Assembly: GCF_030125375.1 (NCBI RefSeq)
Contig: NZ_JASJUU010000001.1
Location: 1,223,354-1,287,353 of the forward strand
Origin: Pseudoalteromonas umbrosa
GTDB taxonomy: Bacteria; Pseudomonadota; Gammaproteobacteria; Enterobacterales; Alteromonadaceae
DNA: 64,000 nucleotides
Reading direction: 5' to 3'
Under the pieces are notes generated by a model that ran no database searches, was not told where the DNA came from, and saw only the letters and a list, made by a program, of their open reading frames with translations. Made by a program: the position numbers and the translations under genes. Position 1 is the first letter of the stretch; each line of letters opens with the position of its first letter. This document shows, one piece after another, positions 27,579 to 35,434 of the stretch.

Positions 27579-28367
27579 ATGAAAATGTTTAAAGTAGGTA
27601 CTCTCGCTGCTGCTATGTTAACTGCTGTGAGTGCAGTTGCTGCACCTATCAATGTTGCTGATACAAATGGTTATGACCGCCATACTGTTTACTCATATGG
27701 CCCAGTTAGCCGTGTAGTTATTACCAGTGAATTTGCACATAACTTTTCAGCTGATGTTGAACTTCGTGACGGCGCTCGCTGCGATAACGGTAACCTATAT
27801 TCAAATGTTGATAGCAGCCACGTAGTAAACGTTGGTATTCAGGCTGATGCTACTAACGCTAATGCTGCAACAATTGGTGTGACTAATGCGATTGCAGAAG
27901 ACAAGCTTACGCACAATAAAACACTTCATTTAAGCTGCTATGATGCAGACAATACATGGTATAACGTTCTTGTAAACGTACCGAGTGCACCAATTGTCGA
28001 TTGGGACATCACGGTAGAGCCAGCTGGTGACTTTGTTAATCAACCGTACTCATTCGGCTACCATTCAGCTTTCCGCGTTAAAAGCACGCTAAACGTAAAC
28101 AACCAAAACAAGAGCCAGTCATACTGTTACACTGTTGCTAACCGTGGTCTATCACTGGGCTTATTCCATGGTAGTGACACATCAAATACATTCCACTCAG
28201 ATGTATTTACACAAGATAAAGTATATACAAACGATACTGCACAACCGGTTCTTTACCAAATCGTTCAATGTGAAAACGCGGCTGGTAAAACAATGGCTGT
28301 TAAAGTATTCAACTTAACAGATCCAAACGGCATCTACACATACGAAGATCAACTAATCATTAAATAA
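27579..28367 (+). CDS. Secreted protein of unknown function
   Basis: 262 residues with a clear signal peptide (residues 1-22, ending A-V-A-A). The mature protein is Asn/Asp/Val-rich and beta-like, with four spaced Cys. I do not recognise the family. A strong ribosome site (AAAGGAAAA) precedes the ATG, and a strong terminator follows. The last third of the gene plus its terminator is duplicated at 29636-29999, showing a recent rearrangement here. It may be a secreted adhesin or enzyme inhibitor; the sequence gives no decisive clue. Confidence 0.7.
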   Translation: MKMFKVGTLAAAMLTAVSAVAAPINVADTNGYDRHTVYSYGPVSRVVITSEFAHNFSADVELRDGARCDNGNLYSNVDSSHVVNVGIQADATNANAATIGVTNAIAEDKLTHNKTLHLSCYDADNTWYNVLVNVPSAPIVDWDITVEPAGDFVNQPYSFGYHSAFRVKSTLNVNNQNKSQSYCYTVANRGLSLGLFHGSDTSNTFHSDVFTQDKVYTNDTAQPVLYQIVQCENAAGKTMAVKVFNLTDPNGIYTYEDQLIIK

Positions 28368-28390
28368 CTAATGATTAAAGACGATCTAAA

Positions 28391-28416
28391 AATAGCAGCT
28401 CAATAGAGCTGCTATT
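28391..28416 (+). terminator. Intrinsic terminator
   Basis: AATAGCAGCT and AGCTGCTATT form a 10-bp stem with a 6-base loop, followed by TTG-TTT. It is 24 bases after the secreted-protein stop codon. Confidence 0.8.
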
Positions 28417-28608
28417 TTGTTTGAGTATGTCAAACATCTTAATAACTGCGAATAGATAATGAGATAAACATGCTAAAGCTGATCAGCTTAATATCGTTAA
28501 AAAACACTAACAAAGACCAAAAAACCACCAAAAACAAACAATTGAAACTTTAAAAACAACGTGGTAGCGTAATATTGCATTTTCAAAAAGAACTAAAAAG
28601 GAGTTAAA

Positions 28609-28773
28609 ATGAAAGTTGCACTAAAGAAAAAACCACTGAAATCTTTATCTCTGGCAAATAAAACCGTACCAAAAGGTCTAACACCAGCGATAGGCGGTGC
28701 TGGCAAAAGCGCCTTTGATGATTTTACATCAACTGGTGGTAGCTGCTGTACTTGGTCAGACCCTACAGTTTAA
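28609..28773 (+). CDS. Small peptide, candidate RiPP precursor
   Basis: A 54-residue gene with AAAGGAG before its ATG and its own strong terminator. The first 26 residues are a Lys/Leu-rich leader (several Lys at 6-8, 11, 18, 22) ending L-T-P-A-I-G-G-A-G, a double-glycine-type leader junction at 29-30. The remainder is a Ser/Thr/Gly-rich core with adjacent Cys residues, T-G-G-S-C-C-T-W. This is the architecture of ribosomally made, post-translationally modified peptides. No modifying enzyme or ABC peptidase is in the window, so function is open. The segment sits between the two copies of the duplicated gene end. Confidence 0.65.
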   Translation: MKVALKKKPLKSLSLANKTVPKGLTPAIGGAGKSAFDDFTSTGGSCCTWSDPTV

Positions 28774-28810
28774 TTATATAAACTACAAGCTGTTAAAAAG
28801 TTAAGCAACA

Positions 28811-28844
28811 AAAAGTGCAGCCATAAATAATAGCTGCACTTTTT
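28811..28844. terminator. Strong terminator after peptide gene
   Basis: AAAAGTGCAGC pairs perfectly with GCTGCACTTTT (11 bp, 11-base loop), giving a U-run on either strand. It follows the peptide stop codon by 37 bases. From here to 29099 I see no gene. Confidence 0.85.
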
Positions 28845-29099
28845 AAGTACACATATAAACTACTTAGCAATATAAGATATAAAACTCTAACCGCACCTCT
28901 GCTGAATGATAAGAGTAGCCAAGTAGAAATTTTCGAAGCTTTATTTAATGTGCACCTTCAGCCCTAACATCACTATCAAACTATTTACGAACAGTTCTAA
29001 TATACTGTACATTATCCTGCCCAGTTACATTCACTCATAAATAAACGCCTCTCCTAAGAGATAACTTACTCAAGGGTGTTTACAAGCGAATTAAAGTAC

Positions 29100-29492
29100 T
29101 TATTGAGTACTTTTTTCAGCCAACTTAAAGGATTGTTGAGCCTTTCCCATAAAAAGCATGCCGAAGAAGAAGCAAGGAAACCAAATGAGTCCAATGCCAA
29201 CATATTTAAACACAAAAATATCTATATATATGCCTGAAAAAGAGACAGCAATAAGCACCAAGCCTGCCCAAGAAAATTTAAGAACACTAATCCATTCTTT
29301 AGCAGAATAAATTTGGCTAGATACTATTTTTTTAGTTGCATCATAAACGATATTACATCCAAATATCACAGCAATAAAAACCCACATACTGTCACTGGAT
29401 AAAAAGTTTAACAAAAAGAACATCGGCATAAAAAACAACAGCAATGCCAAAATCACTAACGCCTTTACAAACCATTTATCAAAATTACTCAC
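29100..29492 (-). CDS. Four-helix membrane protein, unknown
   Basis: 130 residues from a GTG at 29492 with AGGGG five bases upstream; a longer frame to 29558 lacks a ribosome site. About four hydrophobic helices are separated by short charged loops, and the tail is Lys/Ser-rich. No family recognised. It lies head-to-tail against the peptide gene and between the two copies of the duplicated sequence. An immunity or export role for the small peptide is conceivable, but nothing in the sequence shows it. Confidence 0.55.
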   Translation of the reverse strand: MSNFDKWFVKALVILALLLFFMPMFFLLNFLSSDSMWVFIAVIFGCNIVYDATKKIVSSQIYSAKEWISVLKFSWAGLVLIAVSFSGIYIDIFVFKYVGIGLIWFPCFFFGMLFMGKAQQSFKLAEKSTQ

Positions 29493-29635
29493 AAGATCCC
29501 CTGAGAAATTAACATTTTTATTTACAGTAATTATCACATAACAACAACTATTTTCCAAAAATTATCATTAATCGGGTATTGGCAATTTTAAAAGGTAACT
29601 TAATTAGAAATAAAAACAGCCACAGAGCTGATTTT

Positions 29636-29951
29636 TATTGGTTACCGCTCAGTTTTTCCTGTAAAGAGCACACCAAACATAAACAACCAAAACAAGAGCA
29701 ATTCATACTGTTACACTGTTACTAACCGTGGTCTATCACTGGGCTTATTCCATGGTAGTGACACATCAAATACATTCCACTCAGATGTATTTATACAAGA
29801 TAAAGTATATACAAACGATACTGCACAACCGGTTCTTTACCAAATCGTTCAATGTGAAAACGCGGCTGGTAAAACAATGGCTGTTAAAGTATTCAACTTA
29901 ACAGATCCAAACGGCATCTACACATACGAAGACCAACTAATCATTAAATAA
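29636..29951 (+). pseudogene. Truncated 3' copy of the secreted-protein gene
   Basis: This copy is highly similar to bases 28052-28367, the last roughly 105 codons of the secreted-protein gene, and is nearly identical after the first 40 bases. The reading frame is intact but there is no start codon, signal peptide or ribosome site, and an in-frame stop lies just upstream. The terminator is copied too. It is a relic of a partial duplication or of recombination. Confidence 0.85.
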
Positions 29952-29973
29952 TGAATGATTAAAACGGTCAAAA

Positions 29974-29999
29974 AATAGCAGCTCACTAGAGCTGCTATT
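29974..29999 (+). terminator. Duplicated terminator of relic gene
   Basis: It has the same stem as the terminator at 28391-28416 (AATAGCAGCT/AGCTGCTATT) with a slightly changed loop, carried along in the duplication. It may also serve the minus-strand zinc-ribbon gene that ends at 30022. Confidence 0.75.
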
Positions 30000-30021
30000 T
30001 TATTTATATCAAATCTAATAA

Positions 30022-30468
30022 TCAGTCGTCGTCGATAAATAAAATATCGTTTTTTTGAGGGTGTAAACGAAACTGTTGCTGCACTCTCTCCAAGCTTTGG
30101 CTATAGGCCTGCACCATAAAAAATATAACTATGGCGATTGGTATGCCTATAAATTTATTAAGAACTCTAATCTTACTTACTTTAGGGAAGTACTCTATCG
30201 AGTCAGGCTGTGTTTTTATCACTTTCAAACAATTTAAACAGCTATAACAGTGCCAATGACTAATTGGAAAAATAGGAAGTATCATAAATGTGATATAATT
30301 CACACTAGATGTATAAGTACAATGTGCGCTTTTACAGGCAGGGCACTGTACACTTCCCCCTCTCACCAAGTCCCTTTTATAATAAAATAAAAGCAATTTA
30401 TAACACTCCTTATTTTTATATTTCCCGCCCCAATAGATATCATCTCTGTTGAGCGAAATAATAAACAA
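30022..30468 (-). CDS. Zinc-ribbon membrane protein
   Basis: Up to 148 residues from a TTG start preceded by AGG; the true start is uncertain. C-P-A-C-K about residue 42 and C-Y-S-C about residue 74 supply a four-Cys zinc ribbon. Between them is an I-T-F-M-I-L-P-I-F-P-I-S segment that is typical of small zinc-ribbon proteins whose partner sequence reads L-F-F-I-P-V-I-P. A single membrane helix follows, then a charged tail ending D-D-D. Function unknown. The first codons of this gene recur at 32335-32384 inside the tandem repeat, so a second copy was once present or was split. Confidence 0.5.
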   Translation of the reverse strand: MFIISLNRDDIYWGGKYKNKECYKLLLFYYKRDLVRGGSVQCPACKSAHCTYTSSVNYITFMILPIFPISHWHCYSCLNCLKVIKTQPDSIEYFPKVSKIRVLNKFIGIPIAIVIFFMVQAYSQSLERVQQQFRLHPQKNDILFIDDD

Positions 30469-30634
30469 GATACCTATTTTTTATACCACATAAAAATGAG
30501 AAAGTTGATTAGTCATTCTCTAATGATAATGGATTTGATACTGTGTCACTCGCTCATGCCCTGTAAAATATGAACTAATCTATCCGCTTTTTGCTGCACT
30601 TAGCAAAAAAGGACAAAGGCGTTGAAAGAAAGAG

Positions 30635-30660
30635 AACGAGGCAATATATACAGCCTCGTT
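30635..30660. terminator. Hairpin terminator downstream of immunity gene
   Basis: AACGAGGC/GCCTCGTT stem with a 10-base AT loop, about 110 bases past the stop of the immunity-like gene at 30769. The equivalent in unit 2 (about 32548-32575) is decayed. Confidence 0.5.
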
Positions 30661-30682
30661 AGAGTCAGTTTGTGTCGATAAG

Positions 30683-30696
30683 TTTGTGTCTGTCCC
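30683..30696 (+). repeat. REP-like GTGTCTGTCCC motif
   Basis: TTTGTGTCTGTCCC. Further copies on this strand are at 32306-32320 (GTGCCTGTCCC), 32597-32610, 34213-34226 (GTGCCTGTCCC), 38501-38514, 39602-39615 and 39624-39636, with one inverted at 37237-37248. They flank the RAYT transposase genes and the immunity cassettes. Confidence 0.7.
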
Positions 30697-30768
30697 AAAA
30701 AAGAAAAGAGCGATGCTGTCTCGTTACAGTTGCTGAGCGCTCATTAGGTTTTTATTGTTGGTTTTATA

Positions 30769-31428
30769 TTAAGACCCTAGGTGATAAAGCTCCATACAAT
30801 CTTTTGCAAGGCCACCATCTTTGGGTAAAGGGCCGACCCAGCCACCCGGCATACCGCCTAAACGATAACAATCCAACATTCTTTGTGAAATCGGAGAGTT
30901 TTCTAATCCTACAAAGATGGTCGCTTCAACAATCATTATGAAATTAGCATATATAACATTAGGTACACAGCGTTCAAACAACCACTGAACATGCCTTATG
31001 GGCATATCAGCATGTACCGAGGTTTTAATATATGTTTCACTATTTGTATGCCTCGCAATCACTTCATCAACGTAATAACCAAACTCATTGGCAAACTTTG
31101 TGGTTAGAGCTTTATATTGAGTTCTTAACTCCTTTCTCTTATCAGGACTAATCGCTTTATATAAATACCGACCACTCTCCTCTTCAAGCAGGTGAGGGAA
31201 ATGCTTGAAGGGGTGACTATTAGGCTTATTATAGTATTCATCTGAGGTCACTATCCGCATATCTACCTCCTTCACGTTATTGTATACACGAATTCCTTCA
31301 ATATTTTTTGGTAGATTAGAGCCTAAAAATAAACCCGACAAAAACGTGCGGCTTGTATATACCGCCTCTATTTCTTTCAAATCCTCAGCTATCTGGTGAG
31401 AGTCTATTTTTTGGATTGCTGATAACAC
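30769..31428 (-). CDS. Immunity-like protein, orphan copy A
   Basis: 219 residues from a GTG with AAGGA upstream. It belongs to a family present four times here plus one broken copy. The family has a shared N-terminus with F-x-S-G-L-F-L-G-S and a shared C-terminus L-D-C-Y-R-L-G-G-M-P-G-G-W-V-G-P-L-P, ending C-M-E-L-Y-H-L-G-S. The middle (about residues 55-190) diverges. One member overlaps the AHH nuclease-toxin gene, so the family is inferred to neutralise such toxins. This copy has no toxin beside it. Confidence 0.65.
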   Translation of the reverse strand: MLSAIQKIDSHQIAEDLKEIEAVYTSRTFLSGLFLGSNLPKNIEGIRVYNNVKEVDMRIVTSDEYYNKPNSHPFKHFPHLLEEESGRYLYKAISPDKRKELRTQYKALTTKFANEFGYYVDEVIARHTNSETYIKTSVHADMPIRHVQWLFERCVPNVIYANFIMIVEATIFVGLENSPISQRMLDCYRLGGMPGGWVGPLPKDGGLAKDCMELYHLGS

Positions 31429-31522
31429 TACTTTGTCCTTTTAATTAAAATGGGGCTTGTCAGTCTGTATGTTAAACAAGTGACGAGTATATATTTGGTA
31501 TGTAAGGCCGTTAAAACTGATT

Positions 31523-31548
31523 AACGAGACAGCCAATACCGTCTCGTT
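31523..31548 (-). terminator. Hairpin between immunity-like genes, unit 1
   Basis: AACGAGAC/GTCTCGTT, 8-bp stem, 10-base loop. It lies in the spacer between the two immunity genes and is repeated in unit 2 (33429-33454). Confidence 0.55.
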
Positions 31549-31590
31549 CTTGTTACTAAATGCTGATTTGGATTTTATTGTTGTTTTATA

Positions 31591-32257
31591 CTATGACCCT
31601 AGGTGATAAAGCTCCATGCACTGCTCTGGCGTCCCACCATCTTCAAGTAAAGGGCCTACCCAACCACCCGGCATACCACCCAGCCGATAGCAATCGAGTA
31701 GCCTTTTGCAAATAGGCGAGCGCTCAAGGCCACCAAATATAACGATATTAACAATCCTGACAAAGTGGTCTAGCACAATGTCCGGAATCAAATGCATATA
31801 TATATTCAACATTGGCATTAGTAAGTGAGAATTGTTTCTGCATCAGCACATCTTGCCCTTTTGTTCTAAGCTTTGCGATTCTTTCTACAATAGGTTCATA
31901 GAAATCATCGACAAAACCATAAAGTATTTTTTTGTATTCCTTTCTTATTGCTAGAACATCATCGTAATTTTCATAAAATCTATAATATAGATTTGGATCT
32001 CCTTCATTCCATTCTAATATGGACGTGAAATGCTGAAACTCCCACTTGTCAGGCTCATCATAGCAATAATCGGGAGTTTAAATGCGCATATCTAAATTTA
32101 TTGGACCTTGAAAAACTCTAAAACCTTCGAGATTTTTTGGTAAACGGGCCCCCAAGAACAGGCCTTTCAAAAAGCTATCTTGGGTGTAAATTTGTTGAAC
32201 CAGACCCAACTCTCGTTTAACTGTATCAGATTCTATTTCCTGATAATTTAGTAACAT
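31591..32257 (-). pseudogene. Broken immunity-like gene
   Basis: It aligns throughout with the intact 221-residue genes at 33497 and 39646. A CAA-to-TAA change at 32078-32080 stops translation at the F-R-I-Q position. A net length change near 31800 also shifts the frame (gene length 667 against 666). The last 75 codons are still open and keep the conserved C-terminal motif. Relaxed selection suggests the matching toxin is gone. Confidence 0.85.
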
Positions 32258-32305
32258 TACCCCTTTCTCCTATCCATTTCTGGAACAATGAATTTATGCG
32301 AGTAA
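32257..32305 (-). pseudogene. Toxin-gene 3' relic upstream of broken immunity gene
   Basis: The minus strand reads codons for H-K-F-I-V-P-E-M-D-R-R-K-G and stop, and the stop overlaps the immunity ATG (TAATG). The active toxin at 40311 ends D-R-R-K-G-stop with the same TAATG overlap. This is the 3' remnant of a lost toxin C-terminus. Confidence 0.7.
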
Positions 32306-32671
32306 ATTTGTGCCTGTCCCATGGAAATTTTTTTATATTTCCCGCCCCAATAAATATCATCTCTATTGAGCGAAATAATAAACACGATACCTATTTTTTA
32401 TACCACATAAAAATGAGAAAGTTGATTAGTCATTTTCTAATGATAATAAATTTGATACTGTGTCACTCGCTCCCGGTAAAATATGAACTAATCTACCCGC
32501 TTCTTGCTGCACTTAGCAAAAAAAGGACAAAGGCGTTGAAAGAAAGAGAGCGAGGCAATAAATACAACCTTGTTAGAGTCAGTTTGTGTCGATAAGTTTG
32601 TGTCTGTCCCCAAAAAGAAAAGAGCGATGCTGTCTCGTTACAGTTGCTGAGTGCTCATTAGGTTTTTTCTA

Positions 32672-33334
32672 CTAAGACCCTAGGTGATAAAGCTCCATAC
32701 AGTCTCTCGCGAGGCCTCCATCTTTGGGTAACGGGCCGACCCAGCCACCCGGCATACCGCCTAAACGATAACAATCCAGCATTCTTTGTGAAATCGGAGA
32801 GTTTTTTAGCCCACCTAAAATTGCAGCATCCACCATCATAATAAAATTGGCATGTACAACATATGACAAACATCGTTCAAATAACCAGTGTACGTGTTTT
32901 AAGGGCATCTCTGCATGCTCTGCTATCTTAGAGTACGAAGTGCTATCAATATGAGCGGCAAGTACATTGTCAACAAATTTCCCAAAATTCCCCGTAAAGT
33001 GACTGGTCAGCGCTTTAAAGTTTTCCTCTAATTTCACTGCTTCTTCATAACTATACGTACCTTGATATCTTATTCTGCCAGTCTCATCTTCCAGAATGTC
33101 TGGAAAATGCTCAAAATCATAGCTATCTGGGTTATCGTAATAATTGCCTGTTGTTTCTATTCGCATATCAATTTCTTTAGCATCATTGTATACACGAATT
33201 CCTTCAATATTTTTTGGTATATTAGAGCCTAAAAATAAACCCGACAAAAACGTGCGGCTTGTATATACCGCCTCTATTTCTTTCAAATCCTCAGCTATCT
33301 GGTGAGAGTCTATTTGTTGGATTGCTGATAACAC
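32672..33334 (-). CDS. Immunity-like protein, orphan copy B
   Basis: 220 residues, the unit-2 counterpart of the gene at 30769. The first 50 and last 50 residues are nearly the same, while the centre differs strongly. For example, A-E-M-P-L-K-H-V-H-W is found where copy A has A-D-M-P-I-R-H-V-Q-W. Conserved ends and a variable core suggest changing toxin specificity. GTG start after AAGGA. No toxin is adjacent. Confidence 0.65.
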   Translation of the reverse strand: MLSAIQQIDSHQIAEDLKEIEAVYTSRTFLSGLFLGSNIPKNIEGIRVYNDAKEIDMRIETTGNYYDNPDSYDFEHFPDILEDETGRIRYQGTYSYEEAVKLEENFKALTSHFTGNFGKFVDNVLAAHIDSTSYSKIAEHAEMPLKHVHWLFERCLSYVVHANFIMMVDAAILGGLKNSPISQRMLDCYRLGGMPGGWVGPLPKDGGLARDCMELYHLGS

Positions 33335-33428
33335 TACTTTGTCCTTTTAATTAAAATGGGGCTTGTCAGTCTGTATGTTAAACAAGTGACGAGTATATAT
33401 TTGGTATGTAAGGCCGTTAAAACTGATT

Positions 33429-33454
33429 AACGAGACAGCCAATACCGTCTCGTT
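33429..33454 (-). terminator. Hairpin between immunity-like genes, unit 2
   Basis: Same AACGAGAC/GTCTCGTT stem as at 31523-31548. It separates the transcripts of the two immunity genes. Confidence 0.55.
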
Positions 33455-33496
33455 ATTGTTACTAAATACTGATTTGGATTTTATTGTTGTTTTATA

Positions 33497-34162
33497 CTAA
33501 GAACCTAAGTGATAAAGCTCCATGCACTGCTCTGGCGTCCCACCATCTTCAGGTAAAGGGCCGACCCAGCCACCCGGCATACCGCCCAGCCGATAGCAAT
33601 CTAGTACCCTTTTGAAAATGGGTGAGTTATCTAAGCCTCCATAAATAGCAGCTTTCATAAGCATTACAAAGTGGGCATGAATAACATCAGGAATTAAGTG
33701 GTAAAATATATATTCGACATTAGTACTGGTTAACGAAAAAGCTTTCTGCATTGCTATGTCGTGCTCTTTAGTTCGAAGAACAGACATTCTGTCATGGGGA
33801 AAAGCGCCGAAATCATCAGTAAAACCCATACGTATTTTTTTATATTTTTCCTGTACAGCTAATCTATCATTAAAGTCTGAATATACCCCTTCAGTTTCAA
33901 CTCTTCCTCCCTCATCTTCCAAAATATGTGGAAGATTCTTAAAATTCCACTTTTCCGGCTCATCATCGCAATAATCAGGCGTCTGAATACGAAAATCCAG
34001 ATTGATCGGGTCTTTATATAACCTGAACCCTTCTAAATTATCTGGTAAAGTTGAGCCTAAGAAAAGTCCTGACATAAACTGCTCTTGCGTATAAACATTA
34101 TAAATCTTCTTCAGATCACTTATTATGATTTCTGAATCAATGCTTTGATAATCAAGTAACAT
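33497..34162 (-). CDS. Immunity-like protein, near-copy of the cognate one
   Basis: 221 residues, differing from the toxin-adjacent immunity protein (39646-40311) at about ten positions, mainly around residues 105-110 and 175-190. It starts at the ATG overlapping a toxin-tail relic by TAATG. It probably protects against the same or a very close toxin and is a spare copy created by duplication. Confidence 0.7.
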   Translation of the reverse strand: MLLDYQSIDSEIIISDLKKIYNVYTQEQFMSGLFLGSTLPDNLEGFRLYKDPINLDFRIQTPDYCDDEPEKWNFKNLPHILEDEGGRVETEGVYSDFNDRLAVQEKYKKIRMGFTDDFGAFPHDRMSVLRTKEHDIAMQKAFSLTSTNVEYIFYHLIPDVIHAHFVMLMKAAIYGGLDNSPIFKRVLDCYRLGGMPGGWVGPLPEDGGTPEQCMELYHLGS

Positions 34163-34212
34163 TAGCCTTTTCTCCTATCCATCTCTGGAACAATGAATTT
34201 ATGCAGAGTAAA
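34162..34212 (-). pseudogene. Toxin-gene 3' relic
   Basis: Sixteen in-frame codons ending V-P-E-M-D-R-R-K-G-stop. Only the last five residues match the tail of the intact toxin (which has A-I-D-R-R-K-G), so the relic comes from a different toxin. A TTTGTGCCTGTCCC motif abuts it at 34213. Confidence 0.7.
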
Positions 34213-34292
34213 TTTGTGCCTGTCCCATAGAGATGTGCCATAGAATTGTGCTTATCTTTATTAGAGCGCAATCAATACGGCCTATTCCTCAA

Positions 34293-34823
34293 CTAACTTC
34301 GTTCAACCTTGCTCGATTTAATGTCATAAATCTGCTCGTTCGTTAATTGATACTTTTGCTGTAGTTGTTGAATACATGCATGAGTATTAAACGTATATAG
34401 GGCAGAACCTTTAAGCGCAACCAAAGTCGAAAACATTGAGTAGAATGTGCTACATTCTGCTACTTTATCAGACTCATTTATTTCATTATTCAACTCAATG
34501 CTGACATAAACACTGGGTTTATAAACGTAAACACCAGGCGTGCCTGCATACACTTTAGACACCCTCGAGGAGTATTCTTGACTAGAAAAAAGTTGTGAGC
34601 CGTGTTGCTGTGCTATTACCGCACTACGAAGCAAAGCAAAATCCGTTGCTTTTTCTAAAGTAACATCACCGTTACCAGCATAATGCACTCTAAAAGTAGA
34701 GTCATTTAATTGAGTATCTGAATACCCACCTCTAAATCCCATTGGCTGATAAGAAACTGCACTACACCCAACTGTTGCGAGTATAATGCTCGACACACTT
34801 ATTATTTTTAATGACTTCATCAT
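34293..34823 (-). CDS. CC0125/CC1285-type lipoprotein
   Basis: 176 residues with a lipoprotein signal peptide (hydrophobic residues 8-18, lipobox ending V-G-C at about 20). The core has G-Y-S-D-T-Q-L, F-R-V-x-Y-x-G-N-G, then E-K-A-x-D-F-A-L-L-R-S-A, which matches the CC0125/CC1285 family of small envelope lipoproteins of unknown function. A GGAAGGA ribosome site touches two consecutive ATGs. It is an odd neighbour in an immunity-gene array; lipid-anchored immunity is possible but unproven. Confidence 0.7.
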   Translation of the reverse strand: MMKSLKIISVSSIILATVGCSAVSYQPMGFRGGYSDTQLNDSTFRVHYAGNGDVTLEKATDFALLRSAVIAQQHGSQLFSSQEYSSRVSKVYAGTPGVYVYKPSVYVSIELNNEINESDKVAECSTFYSMFSTLVALKGSALYTFNTHACIQQLQQKYQLTNEQIYDIKSSKVERS

Positions 34824-34860
34824 TCCTTCCCATGTTAGAACCGATTTTAGTTAAGTGATA

Positions 34861-34921
34861 AAAACGGGGCAGTAATACTGTCCCGGGAGGTTTATTTTTC
34901 TAGCGGCTGAAATTCACTTAG
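34861..34921 (-). repeat. Relic of the 3' end of the 273-residue gene
   Basis: This closely matches 36357-36417: a CGGGGCAGTAATACTGTCCCG hairpin (34865-34885) followed by the last codons of the gene that ends at 36388 (L-S-E-F-Q-P-L). It marks another duplicated and deleted gene in the array. The hairpin could still end transcription of upstream minus-strand genes. Confidence 0.65.
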
Positions 34922-35021
34922 CAGCTAACAGTAAATATTGTCTCGCTATAGTTGATCCGTGCGCTGACTATGTGTTTAACGCCGGCTCCCAAAAAAATGA
35001 TTGCCTACTCTGCACCAGGTT

Positions 35022-35387
35022 TTACCAATCGTAAACCTCACCTTCATCACCCATGATCTTCGCACCAACAAAATTAGCTATGCTCTTAGCCACTAATCTA
35101 ACAGGGTCTTTTTCATCATCGATCATTGAACTGGTTCCATTAAATGAAGCAACGCCATCATTAAAAAATATACATGTTTGCCATTCTTCATTTTCAGGGA
35201 ATTGAACTGATACATTGTGTGGGTTACCACCCACTGTGATTATTTCGCCTGTTTTTGGGTTTCTGCCGACCGTTGGCTGCCCTTCAAGGTTGGCCCCTTG
35301 CGTTTTTAATACCGCTTCAACCCAATCAGAGAAGCTAATATCCCCGTTTTCTTTTGATATATGTAATGCATATGCCATTTTTATCAT
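35022..35387 (-). CDS. Unknown small protein in immunity array
   Basis: 121 residues, acidic and soluble. It contains G-R-N-P-K-T-G-E-I-I-T-V-G-G-N-P-H and ends G-E-V-Y-D-W. Compactness and location downstream of a toxin locus fit an immunity protein. No family is named with confidence. The ribosome site is weak, and an ATG nine bases inside is an alternative start. Confidence 0.55.
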   Translation of the reverse strand: MIKMAYALHISKENGDISFSDWVEAVLKTQGANLEGQPTVGRNPKTGEIITVGGNPHNVSVQFPENEEWQTCIFFNDGVASFNGTSSMIDDEKDPVRLVAKSIANFVGAKIMGDEGEVYDW

Positions 35388-35434
35388 CCATTTAATGCTT
35401 GGCTATTAGGCCTAATTGAATAAGGAAGGGGTTA

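Larger units (their letters stand above)
30413..32326. repeat. Tandem repeat unit 1 (immunity cassette)
   Basis: About 1.9 kb repeated head-to-tail as 32327-34230. Each unit holds a shared 340-base segment with hairpins and a TTTGTGTCTGTCCC motif, one 219/220-residue immunity-like gene, a shared spacer with a terminator hairpin, a second immunity-like gene, a toxin-gene tail relic, and a TTTGTGCCTGTCCC motif. In this unit the second gene is broken. Confidence 0.8.
32327..34230. repeat. Tandem repeat unit 2 (immunity cassette)
   Basis: Second copy of the 1.9-kb unit that starts at 30413. Its left edge contains the first codons of the zinc-ribbon gene (32335-32384) fused to foreign sequence, which fixes the recombination junction. 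Both immunity genes are intact here. The border is marked by a GTGCCTGTCCC motif at each end. Confidence 0.8.

Noticed and set aside
30413..34230. Possible CRISPR array or integron because of repeated units
   Set aside because: Repeats are 1.9-kb gene-containing units and long segments, not short regular repeats; no integrase, attC or cas gene is visible.
34162..34230. Small leader peptide gene upstream of the immunity gene
   Set aside because: The codons match the tail of the toxin gene including the TAATG overlap, so a toxin relic explains it better.
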